From contig KB303456.1 of the NCBI GenBank assembly GCA_000328365.1, positions 32,337 to 96,336 on the forward strand: DNA of 64,000 bases, in the 5' to 3' direction. The notes under the pieces were generated by a model. The model saw nothing but the letters and a program-made list of their open reading frames with translations, was not told the DNA's origin and searched no databases. A program made the translations under genes and the position numbers. Position 1 is the stretch's first letter. Each line of letters opens with the position of its first letter. Below are positions 1-10,449 of the stretch, piece by piece. This stretch comes from Capitella teleta (taxonomy: Eukaryota > Annelida > Polychaeta > Capitellidae).

Positions 1-36
1 GTCGTCATCTTCATTAATCCAGAATTCGTCCATCAT
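1..36 (-). CDS. Possible first coding exon of a gene running off the left edge
   Basis: Read on the minus strand, two adjacent ATG codons (34-36 and 31-33) open a frame, MMDEFWINEDDD, that stays open to the window edge. The acidic composition with a Trp is protein-like, but only 12 codons are visible, so chance is quite possible. Two cAMP-response-element-like TGACGTC sites lie on the upstream side, at about 90-96 and 254-260. I do not recognise the protein. Confidence 0.2.
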   Translation of the reverse strand, partial: MMDEFWINEDDD

Positions 37-726
37 AGCAAAAGCTTTTTAACGATCACTAGCTGAAGAGCTTAAAAGTCGCGCTATTTTGACGTCCATA
101 ATGATAGATATGGGTCGAGTCATGGGTTCACGGCTCAACCAATCAGTGAGCGAGCTGGTTCATTTACATTTATTATAGGTCAAACTACATATCATAGTCA
201 TGACATAGTGGTTCTACTTTAAGCTTTCCGCTTTTTTCATTTTGTTTAATACGTGACGTCGGAGTGCATTATAAGAGAGTTCCCTTGCAGATCTTCTCAT
301 TGATATAAAATATGGCGGGTTTCGTCAAAAAACTACTGGCGATCCGGGGGGTCGAAAACCGTGACTTGTATAACAACTGAGATATTGGCCTTTGAGTATA
401 TCGTAATGACTATTACCGGGTGTGCAAGATTACGTAAGAATGGGGCATTTTAGTGGCGTTTTAGTCATATGCTTTCTTGTACATCCCGTAAAAAAAAGAA
501 AAACAAAATACAAACAAACAGACAAAGCGATATATAGAATTTTTATATTTTTTGTTTCAAAAACAAATCCGATTACAAAGAAGATTTATAATAAATAATG
601 GATGGATCATCATCCAATAAATCATGGATGAATGATGCACATGTCGAGATCAGTGGCCAGGATCTGCGCGGTGTGACGCTCGCTTGTCTTCGTCTTGCGT
701 CTCTTGCATAATCGGGGTACTTCCCA
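37..726. other. Non-coding stretch with CRE-like sites and a dispersed-repeat fragment
   Basis: No coding exon is supported here. TGACGTC occurs at about 90 and 254. The segment from about 361 to 455 resembles a dispersed repeat also seen near 9.45, 14.1 and 18.5 kb; shared words are AACTGAGATAT(C/T)GGC and ATTACGTAAGAATGG. Bases 541-727 would be 3' UTR of the small minus-strand gene candidate if that gene is real. Confidence 0.4.
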
Positions 727-1205
727 TTAGGAGCAGCACCTCGGTGGCCATGCTTTGAAAACAGATTAAAATTGGCGTTAGAAGGGTAAGACTGATATTG
801 CTTGATGATTGTAAATGATTGCTAGATGAAAAGCACTTGCAGCATTCCGTAACAAAGGGGACAAAAAATTTGGGGACAGGTGCTAATGAACGATAGAAGT
901 GAAGCGCTTCAGGGTTTAGTTCCAAGACAAAAAGACACTTGAAAATGCATGCATCGTACTCTGATAATTGCAAGCAACGGCACTCACGGGAGCTGATAGC
1001 ATGACGGTCCACCAACATTCCATGACGAATGCATATGAGGAGTTCGTCAAGCTTTGTTTGAGCGTCCTGGAACAGGAACAAATGGTTATCGAATGACCGT
1101 AAAATTGTTAGGACTAATGCAAAAAAAAAGACTAATAGTACCATAATAATAGTACCAAACCATAAATACCTGAAGAAGACGGAGTATAGCGAGCTTGGAG
1201 GCCAT
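727..1205 (-). CDS. Small spliced gene candidate, three exons, unknown product
   Basis: Three minus-strand exons are bounded by good splice sites. Exon A (1170-1207) follows a ...TATTTGCAG acceptor, contains ATG at 1203-1205 and ends CAG|GTATTT. Exon B (988-1066) follows TTCCTGTTCCAG and ends CCC|GTGAGT. Exon C starts at 752 after CTGTTTTCAAAG. From the exon A ATG the peptide is MASKLAILRLLQ, then exon B DAQTKLDELLICIRHG..., an amphipathic helix-like sequence, and a short tail ending at a stop at 727-729, about 46 residues in all. A second frame is also open across all three exons without a good start, so the frame is uncertain. I do not recognise a family. The uninterrupted 206-codon frame over this region (650-1270) runs through the proposed introns and is probably fortuitous. 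Confidence 0.33.
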
Positions 1206-2087
1206 GTCTGCAAATAGCTAGAGTAGGGTGGAGCGGGTGGAGCAAACCATATAACCATTTGTATAACCATTTCATCCAGTCATCTATTCATTGATCCAAA
1301 TAGCTAGCGTCTGAGCATTCGACCACTTTTTGATCAGCGGTTTGCCAGCCATTTCTCCTCCTCCTCCTCCTCCTCGTGTTGACTAAAACTGGACTAGGCA
1401 ACACGCCGGGCGTGTTCACTAGTGGTTTCCATAATAATTAGAATGTAATTATATTATATAACTATATATAAACGGAAAACTTTAAATTAAACTTACTTCC
1501 ATAATCCATTCCATGTGCGACAGGTAGACCCATATCTAGCACCTAGTACTGATCCTCGGGCGAGGTCTGTATACCTCTCATAGCCTCATAGGGCTCGCTG
1601 TAGTCAGCTAGCCCATATCCAGAAAAGAGTTCCCGTGGAAGAATGCTGAACTGCATCAAGCATGGATCCTTCGATGGCAGTCTGAATCTGGTCACCGCCA
1701 CCAGTGGTCACCGCGGTTGATCAAGCTGCGAGCAGTGAACACTCTTGCATTCAAGCATTGATTTGCAGATGTCGTCAGTTCCAGCTCCATTAACAGTTTT
1801 AAGTCGCAGCTAAATAAGTTCTGGCGTAACAAGCCCAATAAGTTCTCACACTAGTTAATATGCAAATACTAGTATTTATCTGAGACCATTCATACCAAGA
1901 TCTATTTATAAGTAACGCCAGAATGTCCTTAGAGAATCAGTTTTACTGAGTATATCTCACAAGAGGGGCCTATATGAGTATGTACTCAACCACATCATGG
2001 CCCAAGATTCAAGTATGTTCAAGTATGTTTTTGTGAGTGTGACTGGACACTGGTGAAGTCACTGACTCACTCACTACTCAGGCGAGT

Positions 2088-2152
2088 CGGCGAAGTTGGT
2101 CCTCTGTTCTGGCGCCAGTATCCGAATGGTTTGGGTGGAGCCGTAAAATCTC
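2088..2152 (+). mobile_element. SINE 3' fragment
   Basis: Matches the 3' part of the complete SINE at 6697-7027: CTGTTCTGGCGCC(C/A)GTATC, then GGGTGGAGCCGTAAAA. Instead of the usual CACTCACT tail it runs into a short ATGTTATC tandem tail (about 2151-2177). It is 5' truncated. Confidence 0.6.
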
Positions 2153-2402
2153 ATGTTATCATGTTATCATGTTATCATGAGTATATTATGAATGAGGTTT
2201 ATTCTGGACACTTGGTCCACATGTTAAAAAGATACAAATTTAAAGGAAAAAAAATAATGCAAAAGGGCTCTGCAGATTAATGAGTAGGGAGACACTTTGA
2301 AGATATTGATACAATTCACTATTTACCCAAGAAGTTATCCATTAGAATTTGTTTTATCTCCTATTGTGACAATTATTTATGATAATTCAATAACCAAGGA
2401 GA

Positions 2403-2466
2403 GTTGGTGGCCGAGTGATTAGCGTGCTTGGCGCTGGCCACTAGAGGTTCGCAGCCAGCCACCAAC
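2403..2466 (+). mobile_element. tRNA-like SINE head (Leu/Ser-type)
   Basis: A 64-base tRNA-like sequence begins GTTGGTGG and ends with its complement CCACCAAC, giving an acceptor-like stem. It contains an A-box-like GGCCGAGTGATTAGCGTG and a B-box-like GGTTCGCAGCC. The arms do not fold as cleanly as a working tRNA. It lies just upstream of ATP5F1C, so a SINE head or tRNA pseudogene fits best. Confidence 0.45.
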
Positions 2467-2681
2467 CTTTTATCCTTATTTAAGACACTCAACTCCTGCT
2501 CACCTCCTCGGACCACATAAGCCTTTATTGCTTCAGGATTTCGAGGTTAAATAAGCCCACAAAAAACCCTCCAAAATACAACACTGCATGCCAATGGGTT
2601 GCATACTGTCCATTGTCCATTGTCTGGGGATTTCCCTCTTGTTGATGTTGTTGAATTTTCATCTTTTCTTTTCTCACACAG

Positions 2682-5600
2682 CGTCGGCCCGGTGAGGAAT
2701 ATGGCCACCTTGAAGGCCTGTGAGTACCTGCTCCTCTGCTCATTGAAGCGCATCAACCGTTGTCTTTCTCGCTTTCAGTGTCGATGCGCTTGAAGGCCGT
2801 CACAAACATTCAGAAAATCACCAAATCCATGAAGATGGTGTCCGCCGCCAAGTATGCCAAGGCAGAGAGAGAGCTCCGCCCCGCACGCTCGTATGGGATG
2901 GGGGTGCAGACGTTCTTTGATCGTGCTGAGGTCAAACAGAAGGAAGAGGGTAACAAACGCCTCATCGTGGCCATGACTTCTGATAGGGGTCTCTGTGGAG
3001 CTGTCCACACCAACATCGGTCGTCAAATCAAGGCCCTCGTTCCCGAGCTTCCGGCTGGAACTGAATTCAAACTCATCTGTATTGGAGATAAATCCCGAGC
3101 CATCCTGGGCAGGTCTGCGTCCATTCATTTACATTGTTCATCACTGTGAGTTTATTATTTTTTGCTCCTTGACAGAATTTACCCCGCAGAGATGCTCATG
3201 CACTTTGTTGATATCGGAAAGAAGGTTCCTGTGTTTGGCGATGCCTCGGCCATTGCTAACGAAATCATCAACTTGGATTATGAATTCGATCATGCCGAGC
3301 TGTACTTCAACATTTTCAAGTGAGGAAATGTGCATGCTGTTTTGTTTATACCTTTTTTGGATCATTTTAGGTCTGTGATTTCTTACAACACGACGGCAGT
3401 TCCCATCTTCAGTCGAAAGAATATCGAAGAGGCTGAGAAGTTTAACCTGTATGATTCCATTGATGAGAACGTCATCCAGTGTTACAACGAATTTGCACTT
3501 TCTTCTCTGCTGTTCTTTGCCATGAAGGAGTCGGCCGCCAGTGAGCAGAGCGCTCGTATGACGGCCATGGACGCCGCTAGCAAAAATGCAGGCGAGTTTT
3601 GCTGCGGGGAGAAAGTCTTCTGACTGCGAGATTAAATTTTGAATTTCTTAATTGCGCTAAATGGCCGCTTAGACACGAGGGTTCTGCTGAAGAATTTTAG
3701 TATTGATGAGTGTGGGTGGCGTTTCTGTTTTTTGTTTGTTTTTTGACTTGGGATTTTGGTAGCGTACTTCTCATGAGATCACAAACGACGATTCCGGCCT
3801 ATTAAAAACTGGAAGCAGGACTTGGCGTCTAAACCCGTGGAAATTTGCGGAAACGCTAAAAATCCTGTTTTGAAATCAGTCTAAGCTTGTTAGTACGAAC
3901 CTTCAGGGACGTCACGAGCACTCAGCCGTTTGCCTCATTATGCCTCTCGTAATGTTGCGTTGTGAAGAAATCATTCCTGTGCCGTATTATCAAAATGGAG
4001 TGTATTAAAATTTGTGCACCTTAAAAATATCTGTGATCTGTCGGATAATGGATGTGTTCAGTACTATCCGTTATCTGTGCTTCGTGCTTCATGTTTTAGC
4101 ACGGATAGTTTAAACATGGATAATGTAAAATAGAAGTGTCCGTTTAGAGCGCACATTGAGCGTAGCACACAGCCATTACGCACACAAACGCTCACTGAAG
4201 CTGAGCGATGTCTATTACAAGATTACAAGATGTCAATAATGCGCTAATTCTAATTTGTTTTGAATAAACAAAATTCTCTGCCCTTGAATCTCGTCAGTCA
4301 TCATGCAAAACATTCTATAAAAGAATTGCCATGAATTGACTTGCGCTTGAATGACCGCATTGTCCCGTTACAAGCACACCCCAGACCACGTATTGCATAC
4401 TTTGCATACACCCCACTGGCAAGTTATTTTTAGCAGCAATCACAGTGCTCGATTTCTCCCTTTGACTATCAAAGCCCAGAGCACAACTGCAGAAGACAGT
4501 GTCTGCATGAAGTTGTCTTAAACAAGTTGCTTACATAAATTACATAATACATTCATGTATCAAAAGGCAACCCACATGACAACTTGCCGCTTGTAGATTT
4601 CATGAAGTGGCGAATTCCTTGTCAGCGCAGGATATATCTATTTTTTTCTCCAACTTCATGAGCCAAAGATTAAATTGTACATTATCAACAACCATGATTT
4701 GGAAATGTACAAACTTTGACTTGTAGACTTTATGAGGCGGTTTAAGATGTCAGACGTTACTTTATTGCATTTAGCTTTGGCAGCTGAGGTACACGCTCAA
4801 TGCTCAGCTGCCGGCTAAGTAGGTCATTGTTAGCAACACGCATCACTTCTGCTGAGGTCGTACAATGTGTGTTTTTTTTGGACAAATATAAATAAAATTT
4901 GTTAATTAAATTATATAGAAGCAACCAATGAATGTTTAATGGAAGAGTTCATGCTTTCCGTAACAGTTTAAGCCATGTTAAACAATCCCAACTGCTCCTG
5001 CTTATCAAGCTCAGCCAATCGGACGCAATGAGTGTGATGACTTGGTGTTCTGGGAGAGTGTGGTTAGCTGCATCTGTGAATTGACACTGGATTGGTCGAC
5101 AAGCGTATTGACTGATAACGTCAGTCAAAAGGCGTATTTGTCTTTCGGGATGCATCCTCTCTCATCCGTTACTAGTTAAAAACAATCGAGAGGTCCTCTT
5201 TGAGCTTGCTTTGGTTTCACCTCACTCGCATTTCTACTTTGTAAAAAAATTAAAAATGTCTAATTACTCGCTTGTTGATGTCATGGTGGTCATGTGATTA
5301 ATTAAATTTTTAGCTACGACCATTCTAATGAGTCACGTTCGTTGACTGAGCACATGCCTTCTGGTATCATTCCATTCTTTTGATTAGTTTTATTGGAATT
5401 AATCATTTCCTTCTTGCATGCACAATGGCGGATGCTAATCAGAAAGCAATCCAATATGGAGTTATTCAATATTCGTTTTCCTGTCGCTCCAAGCTAACCT
5501 GATATCTCTGCCTAGCTCTCATGGCTTTTTTCAGTCAGGTGAGATCGTATCGTCCTTGGGACTTTGCACTGATTAAATTTCGGAGGTTTGTAAACGAGGC

Positions 5601-7902
5601 GGTCGGCATGCAGAAATTGCTCGTTTGCCGTGGTGATCAAGTTATAATCAATTGAATTGTGATGTACATAGTTGAAGATGATGACGTGTAATTAGTCGTA
5701 GCCTATGAAACGCATTCGTTCAGGTGTTGGCAGTGATCGATGATTACCATGGAACATGTTCAATGAAAAATCTGTGATTTTCGGATATGGGAATGAGATC
5801 AACTGCTATCTGAAGACTTGTCGACTGAGGTGCTTCAATCGATGCTTCATTGTTTTTACTTGTATTGCATCTCATGCGGCTGGTGGAGTCACCTAAAAGA
5901 GATTATTTTTCCGTTTTTAACAACCATTTTGCTGGTCACATTTGACTTATCTTGTTGAACTGTGATTCCTTTTAGCTCTTTGACTTTATTTGATCCAAAT
6001 GTGTCTGGCAGCAGTCAAAGCTTGTTATTGCGAATCTTCAGGGACCATAAAATATTAGTTTGTAATATCAGGAGTTCTGTATATGAGGTGAATTGTATAT
6101 GAATCTTGTGAATACGTTATGATTTATGCAGTTGTGTAATGAATCACCATTAGCATACTAGTATCTTCTCTTGCGATCGTAATTAAGCTAATCCAATTTT
6201 AATAGAGCATAAATGATTAATAATTTAATTATATAACCTTAGCACAAACACCAAATCAAGTGTTAATTGTTTGAAACTTCAAGTTTATGAACTTCCTGGT
6301 GTGAAATTTCGCGTTGATCAACTAGAGAGGCAACACCAGTGACACCCAGTCAGCCAGAGACATGCTTCCAGACAATCAGCTGAGTTACTGAACACGTTGC
6401 AAACCGATGAAAACGACTTCCTTGTTCAATTCTGATATTGACAATAAGTACAGTTTTTAGAGTGAATTGCTTCAATTGCTGGGCCTCTGTGTCTGATGGG
6501 TTGAAATTTGAGCTGCTGATTTTTTAAAAATTTTTTTTTATGCAGGAGTTCTTGATTGAAATTCTTAAAATTGTTAATTCTTCGTGATTCTCGGATATGG
6601 GATTGAAAGAAGTTTGCGTTCATCGAAATCAGTTGCTGATCTTTGTGATTCGTGAAATTAATAATAGTATTAAATTTATTTTCTAAAAGCAATCTTAGGG
6701 GCACCGGATAGCTCAGTGGGTTAAACCGCTGACTACAATCCAATGCAGACCGTGGGGGTCGAGGTCCCGGGTTCGAGACCCGATCAGGCCACGGGCGTTA
6801 TGATTGTGAATTATAATTGTTATTTGTTATAATTGTAATTCTTCGGTGACTGCAGTGCTGCGTAACAAGGCCGGGCGCTGTGTACTACTGTCTATGGTGG
6901 TATGCAGGATAAAGAATCCTTGGGATTTATCGATAAGAGTAGGGGGAAACCCCGGTCCCGGGCCTTCTGTTCTGGCGCCCGTATCATCCGAACGGGTTGG
7001 GTGGAGCCGTAAAACCCCACCACTCACTCTAAAAGCAATCTTCCATTTGAAAAATCCTCGTATATAATTACTCATAATCAAAAAAGTTATTTATTAAGCG
7101 TCATAAAATCCATTGTTGGCAATGTTGGAATGTTGTTGGCATGCCCTGGGGTGACGACCACACTAGTCCAGGCTGATCTCAGAGACCCTGACGTCGAGCA
7201 TGAAGATTGATCCTTCCTCTCTTGATACATTGGAGCCATGTTGTTTATGCATATTTAAACATCAGGAGTGCAATTTTAAATTGATTCATTTAATCATTGA
7301 TAACCAGTAAATTCATTTAGGATGGGAGGGGGCGGGGGCGGGGGCAGGGGTTATATGTTGGAAGCCTTCATGATTCGCGCTGTTCTCTATGCGATGGGGC
7401 CTGGCTGTCGATGAGGACACCGCAGAGCAGCGCATGTCAGTAATCGCAAGGTGATGAACGTGTAGACGAGTTAATGATCTGATTGAGGCTGTGAGGCTGA
7501 GTAGCTCAGTCGGTTTGACTGCTATGCCGGGTGTGGGAACGTCGTAGTCCTGAGTTCAGAGACCCACAAATGGCCACAAGGCGTTTCTCTAATATAGTTC
7601 CTCTGTGAAAATGCCCAACTGCATAACGAAGCCGTGCGGTGTGTGTTGCTGTCTATGAAGGACAAAGATATCTTGTGATCTACGAATCGAGTGTTTGCGA
7701 AAGACCGCAGTAAGAGCAATTGCAAAACCTGTTGAGTCCTCTCAACTTTGTGCATGTTTTGCCATTTTGAGCTGTGAATTTAATTATTTTTTCCCTTCCA
7801 GGCGAGATGATTGAGAAGTTGACCTTGACCTACAATCGTACCAGACAGGCCGTCATCACAAAGGAGCTGATTGAGATCATCTCTGGTGCTGCCGCTCTCT
7901 GA
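2682..7902 (+). CDS. ATP5F1C: ATP synthase F1 subunit gamma, mitochondrial (5' exon missing)
   Basis: The gamma subunit is the central rotor shaft of mitochondrial F1Fo-ATP synthase; it turns inside the alpha3beta3 ring and couples proton flow to ATP synthesis. Exons are 2682-2719, 2779-3112, 3176-3319, 3371-3591 and 7802-7902 (stop TGA 7900-7902), giving 278 residues. Family landmarks appear in order: VRNMATLKA at the mature N-terminus, [18 protein letters not shown], the DRGLCGA(V)H motif, [30 protein letters not shown], and the C-terminal [20 protein letters not shown]. Length and spacing match mature animal gamma subunits. The first exon enters in phase 2, so the start codon and targeting peptide lie on an unseen upstream exon. 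Introns 1-3 are 59, 63 and 51 bases; intron 4 is about 4.2 kb. Identification is certain; exon edges are read from splice signals and protein alignment from memory. Confidence 0.95.
5149..5206 (+). repeat. Fragment of dispersed repeat C
   Basis: GGATGCATCCTCTCTCATCC, then GTTACTAGTTAAAAACAATC and GAGGTCCTCTTT, closely match 31333-31391 in the same orientation, and 60185-60240 inverted. The family is not recognised. Confidence 0.6.
6697..7027 (+). mobile_element. Complete tRNA-derived SINE with target-site duplication
   Basis: A 331-base insertion is flanked by perfect 15-base direct repeats, TCTAAAAGCAATCTT, at 6682-6696 and 7028-7042. The head is tRNA-like with an A-box TAGCTCAGTGGGTTAA and a B-box GGTTCGAGACC. 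The body includes GGTGGTATGCAGGATAAAGA, and the 3' end is GGGTGGAGCCGTAAAACCCC followed by CACTCACT. The perfect duplication suggests a fairly recent insertion. It is the reference copy for the other SINE pieces in this window. Confidence 0.88.
7493..7745 (+). mobile_element. Older, diverged SINE copy
   Basis: A tRNA-like head (GAGTAGCTCAGTCGGTTTGA, GAGTTCAGAGACCC) is followed by TGCATAACGAAGCCGTGCGG and TGTGTTGCTGTCTATGAAGG, which parallel the complete copy 450 bases upstream with many differences. The characteristic 3' end is missing. It ends close to the branch-point side of the exon 5 acceptor. Confidence 0.6.
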
Positions 7903-7974
7903 GCAATTGGCACCTCCTCCTCTTCACCCTTCTTGCGAGGTTTCGTCTCTGGCATTCGTGTCGTCGTATGGCGG

Positions 7975-7980
7975 AATAAA
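7975..7980 (+). terminator. Poly(A) signal of ATP5F1C
   Basis: AATAAA lies 72 bases after the stop codon, followed by a T-rich stretch (TTATTTTTTGG). This fits a short 3' UTR. Confidence 0.8.
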
Positions 7981-8472
7981 GTCTAATTGATTATTTTTTG
8001 GCTTCTTGTTCATCATATTGATCGGACATTGGATTTTCAGAACTTAAGAGGGAATGATGCCGCGTAAGAAACTTTGTTGCTTCAGAAAGATCGAAATAAA
8101 AGCTGATAATGGTTGCTATGACAATGGTTGCTATGACATAGGTGTTGAGAATCCCAGTGCGGGTATGGTGAGTGCTAATTTTATTTGTGTAAAAAATGTG
8201 CTAATAAAGGAAACGAGCTGCTTGTAGTTTGATGTAAAAAATGTGCTGATGAGACGGAAACCACAAGCAAACTAGAATATCTGTCTTACAGTAATCGCAC
8301 AAATTGTCTTGTTTGAAGGTAAAAGTACATATCGCCTACGAGCGGCTATTTGATATTTACTTGTTTTGAAGATGAGAAGCCAGTAGGTGTCTTGTGCTTA
8401 ACTTTTTACTCGCAAATACATAGAATTATAAAGATAAAGAAGTGTTTGAATGCATGTAGGGGTCAAGCGATC
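7981..8472. other. Intergenic, nothing recognised
   Basis: No coding exon or repeat family is supported. A small direct duplication, TGTAAAAAATGTGCT(A/G)AT, occurs at about 8188 and 8234. Confidence 0.4.
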
Positions 8473-8790
8473 GGTCAGAATTGAAGCCAGATTTAAAGGG
8501 AATATTTTGAACAGCTCAATGAAAACTGCATATGATGGTGCTTTGATAGACAAAATGCCGTCTGAATATTCTCATATACAGACGGAGATACAACTGTATA
8601 TATACATGTAACTGGAAGTTACATGAAATGATCATGAATGGTCTGCCAATGCCCACGGGTTTTGACGCCAGAAACAACTTTCAGTTTTTACATACAAGTA
8701 TCATCAGCGGAGATCTGAGATCGCCGCTGACGAATATGTTGGTGCTTTGAATGTTACATGTTCCCCTTAAATTTCAAGGGACTGTGTTTT
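8473..8790. mobile_element. Possible MITE with imperfect terminal inverted repeats
   Basis: AGATTTAAAGGGAATAT (8489-8505) is the near-inverse of ATGTTCCCCTTAAATTT (8758-8774), 14 of 17 positions. The 34 bases at 8473-8506 recur with two differences at 48089-48122. A strong hairpin sits inside at 8704-8730: TCAGCGG and GATC pair with GATC and CCGCTGA around a TGA loop. No coding capacity is seen. The non-autonomous DNA-element reading is inferred. Confidence 0.4.
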
Positions 8791-8894
8791 GGCGCTTTAA
8801 CATGGCACAGTCAATCTTGCAATTCTATGAGCAAGTACATAATATGTAGAAACAGGACAAAGAAACAGGTGTGGCCATGAGAGACAAATGCGAA

Positions 8895-9535
8895 AAGAAA
8901 AGAACAATGTATTCAACAAGAAATCAGTCAAAGCCGAGAAAGAATTTTTAAAGGAGATTTCCAAGGAGGAAAGCAAATAGTCAAAAAACAAAAATTGGAG
9001 AAATCCAATGTGAAATGACGAGACAACTTGAAAAATGTATCGCCTGAAATGGTTTCCGACTAAACACAGACAAATATTATAAAATATGTCATTTTCTTCG
9101 AGCACGAAACAGCGCTCGCTTTATTCGTCTACTAAGCTAAATATTATTATATTTATATTGATATATATTTAAATAATCATCAAGTTATGCAATTAATTGC
9201 GTTGATTGCAAAAGTGTCGCCTAAAATGATGTTCGGCTAAACATAGAAAAATATATGTTTCATTTTCTTCTAGGATTCGCCAAAATAATAAAACTCACAA
9301 AATTCAAAATAATCATGAATTTATGCAATTAATTGATTGATTACCACCGTGAGCTTAACCCTCAATCAAATTAAATCAAACTTTGAATTTGGGAGAATGT
9401 ATGAATATACTGTGATAATTTCAATGCAACAACTCACATATTACCTGAGATATCGGCATTTTATAAAGTCAAAAGTATTATACAAGATTACGCAAGAACA
9501 GTGTATGCTAGTTCAGTGATCATGCTTTACTGTAC
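8895..9535. repeat. Dispersed repeat A, long copy with internal duplication
   Basis: Shares ordered blocks with 13751-14160: GGAGGAAAGCAAAT, a CGACTAAAC(A/G)C(A/T)GACAAA word, AATATGTC, TTGCGTTGATT, GAGATATCGGCATTTTA. The middle part (CTAAACA...AATAATCAT...TATGCAATTAATT) is present twice, near 9060-9210 and 9235-9335. No coding frame is supported. Confidence 0.55.
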
Positions 9536-9828
9536 ATATTGCAGCCCTAAATCGTTTGATGTGCACCACAATAGGTTAAATAATGAATGAAGCATGATGA
9601 ATCATTGGAATCGACAGCATGGATAATTTTGGCCTACTCTGTATGTCTTAATTGTGTTTATGAAATATCAGAAACAAAAGCGGTCCGTGAAGAGAGAATG
9701 ACTAACGCTTGATTAATTTCCACGTTGTATTTTGTGAGATACATGTGTCCGAATTTAACGACTTTCTTTGCTCAACTTTGTTGTCGTTCAACCAAGTACT
9801 ATTTCGTATTATCATTTTCACGAATTTA

Positions 9829-9905
9829 TCATAATTATAATTATATTATATTATTAATTATTATAATTATATATATAATTATATATAATTATAATTATAT
9901 TATTT
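9829..9905. repeat. AT-only, self-complementary stretch
   Basis: About 75 bases built from ATAATTATA and TATATA units, able to pair with itself. A simple-sequence tract. Confidence 0.6.
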
Positions 9906-10325
9906 AGGACACACATGCAACTGATTGGGGAGAATTCAGCCTCTTTTAAACCCAGTATACAACAAATATAATAATGTATAGACGGTTCAGTGTAAGTCAG
10001 GTTTCGTGTGGTTTCTTCGCAAAATTACTTTCCTTTTCGTAAGAGGCTCTGTCCCAATGAATCATAGATATATTCATCGTGACTTTTATGCTTGTTTCAA
10101 AAACATTGACTGGCTGCTCATTACGTAATGGCGGAGTGCATTCGAGATTTTCGCAGCTGATTCAATTGAAAATGCGATAGTTAGTTGACCCGACCAATCG
10201 ACCCCAAGAGACAAGCTCCTAATTATCCTATCTACATGTACCATTAATTTATTAGTTTCTGTCAAATTTGCTTACGTGTTCAATCCCACTCGATCAAATT
10301 CCGCAGAATGGTTATAGTACAGTTA

Positions 10326-10434
<109 letters not shown>

Positions 10435-10449
10435 TTTATTATTTTGTAC

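Larger units (their letters stand above)
1237..2681. other. Intergenic or 5' intron sequence upstream of ATP5F1C
   Basis: No exon is recognised apart from SINE pieces. The first exon of ATP5F1C, which must carry the start codon and mitochondrial targeting peptide and end in phase 2, should lie here or further left. I tested the ATGs here and found none with both a basic targeting sequence and a phase-2 donor. A (CTC)n run lies at about 1354-1374. Confidence 0.4.
3592..7801 (+). other. GC-AG last intron of ATP5F1C
   Basis: Exon 4 ends ...AATGCAG and the intron begins GCGAGT, not GT; the acceptor is TTCCCTTCCAG. Only this junction restores the conserved [20 protein letters not shown] reading. 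Reading through the donor would instead give a short tail, EFCCGEKVF, and a stop. The intron holds two SINE copies (6697-7027 and 7493-7745), a dispersed-repeat fragment at 5149-5206, and small internal duplications: AAGCTTGTTA...CTTCAGGGAC at about 3885 and 6019, and CGGATATGGGA at about 5782 and 6592. Confidence 0.85.

Noticed and set aside
312-380. MAGFVKKLLAIRG-like frame as the missing ATP5F1C targeting exon
   Set aside because: The amphipathic basic start is tempting, but the only phase-2 donor (TT|GTATAA) is weak and lies inside a dispersed repeat, and the sequence does not resemble known gamma-subunit N-termini.
650-1270. 206-codon minus-strand open frame as a membrane protein
   Set aside because: It runs through two segments with intron-like splice signals; the hydrophobic parts fall in those segments.
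2403-2466. Functional tRNA gene
   Set aside because: The acceptor-like stem pairs, but the T-arm and anticodon arm are poor and a SINE-like tail follows; a tRNA-derived element is more likely.
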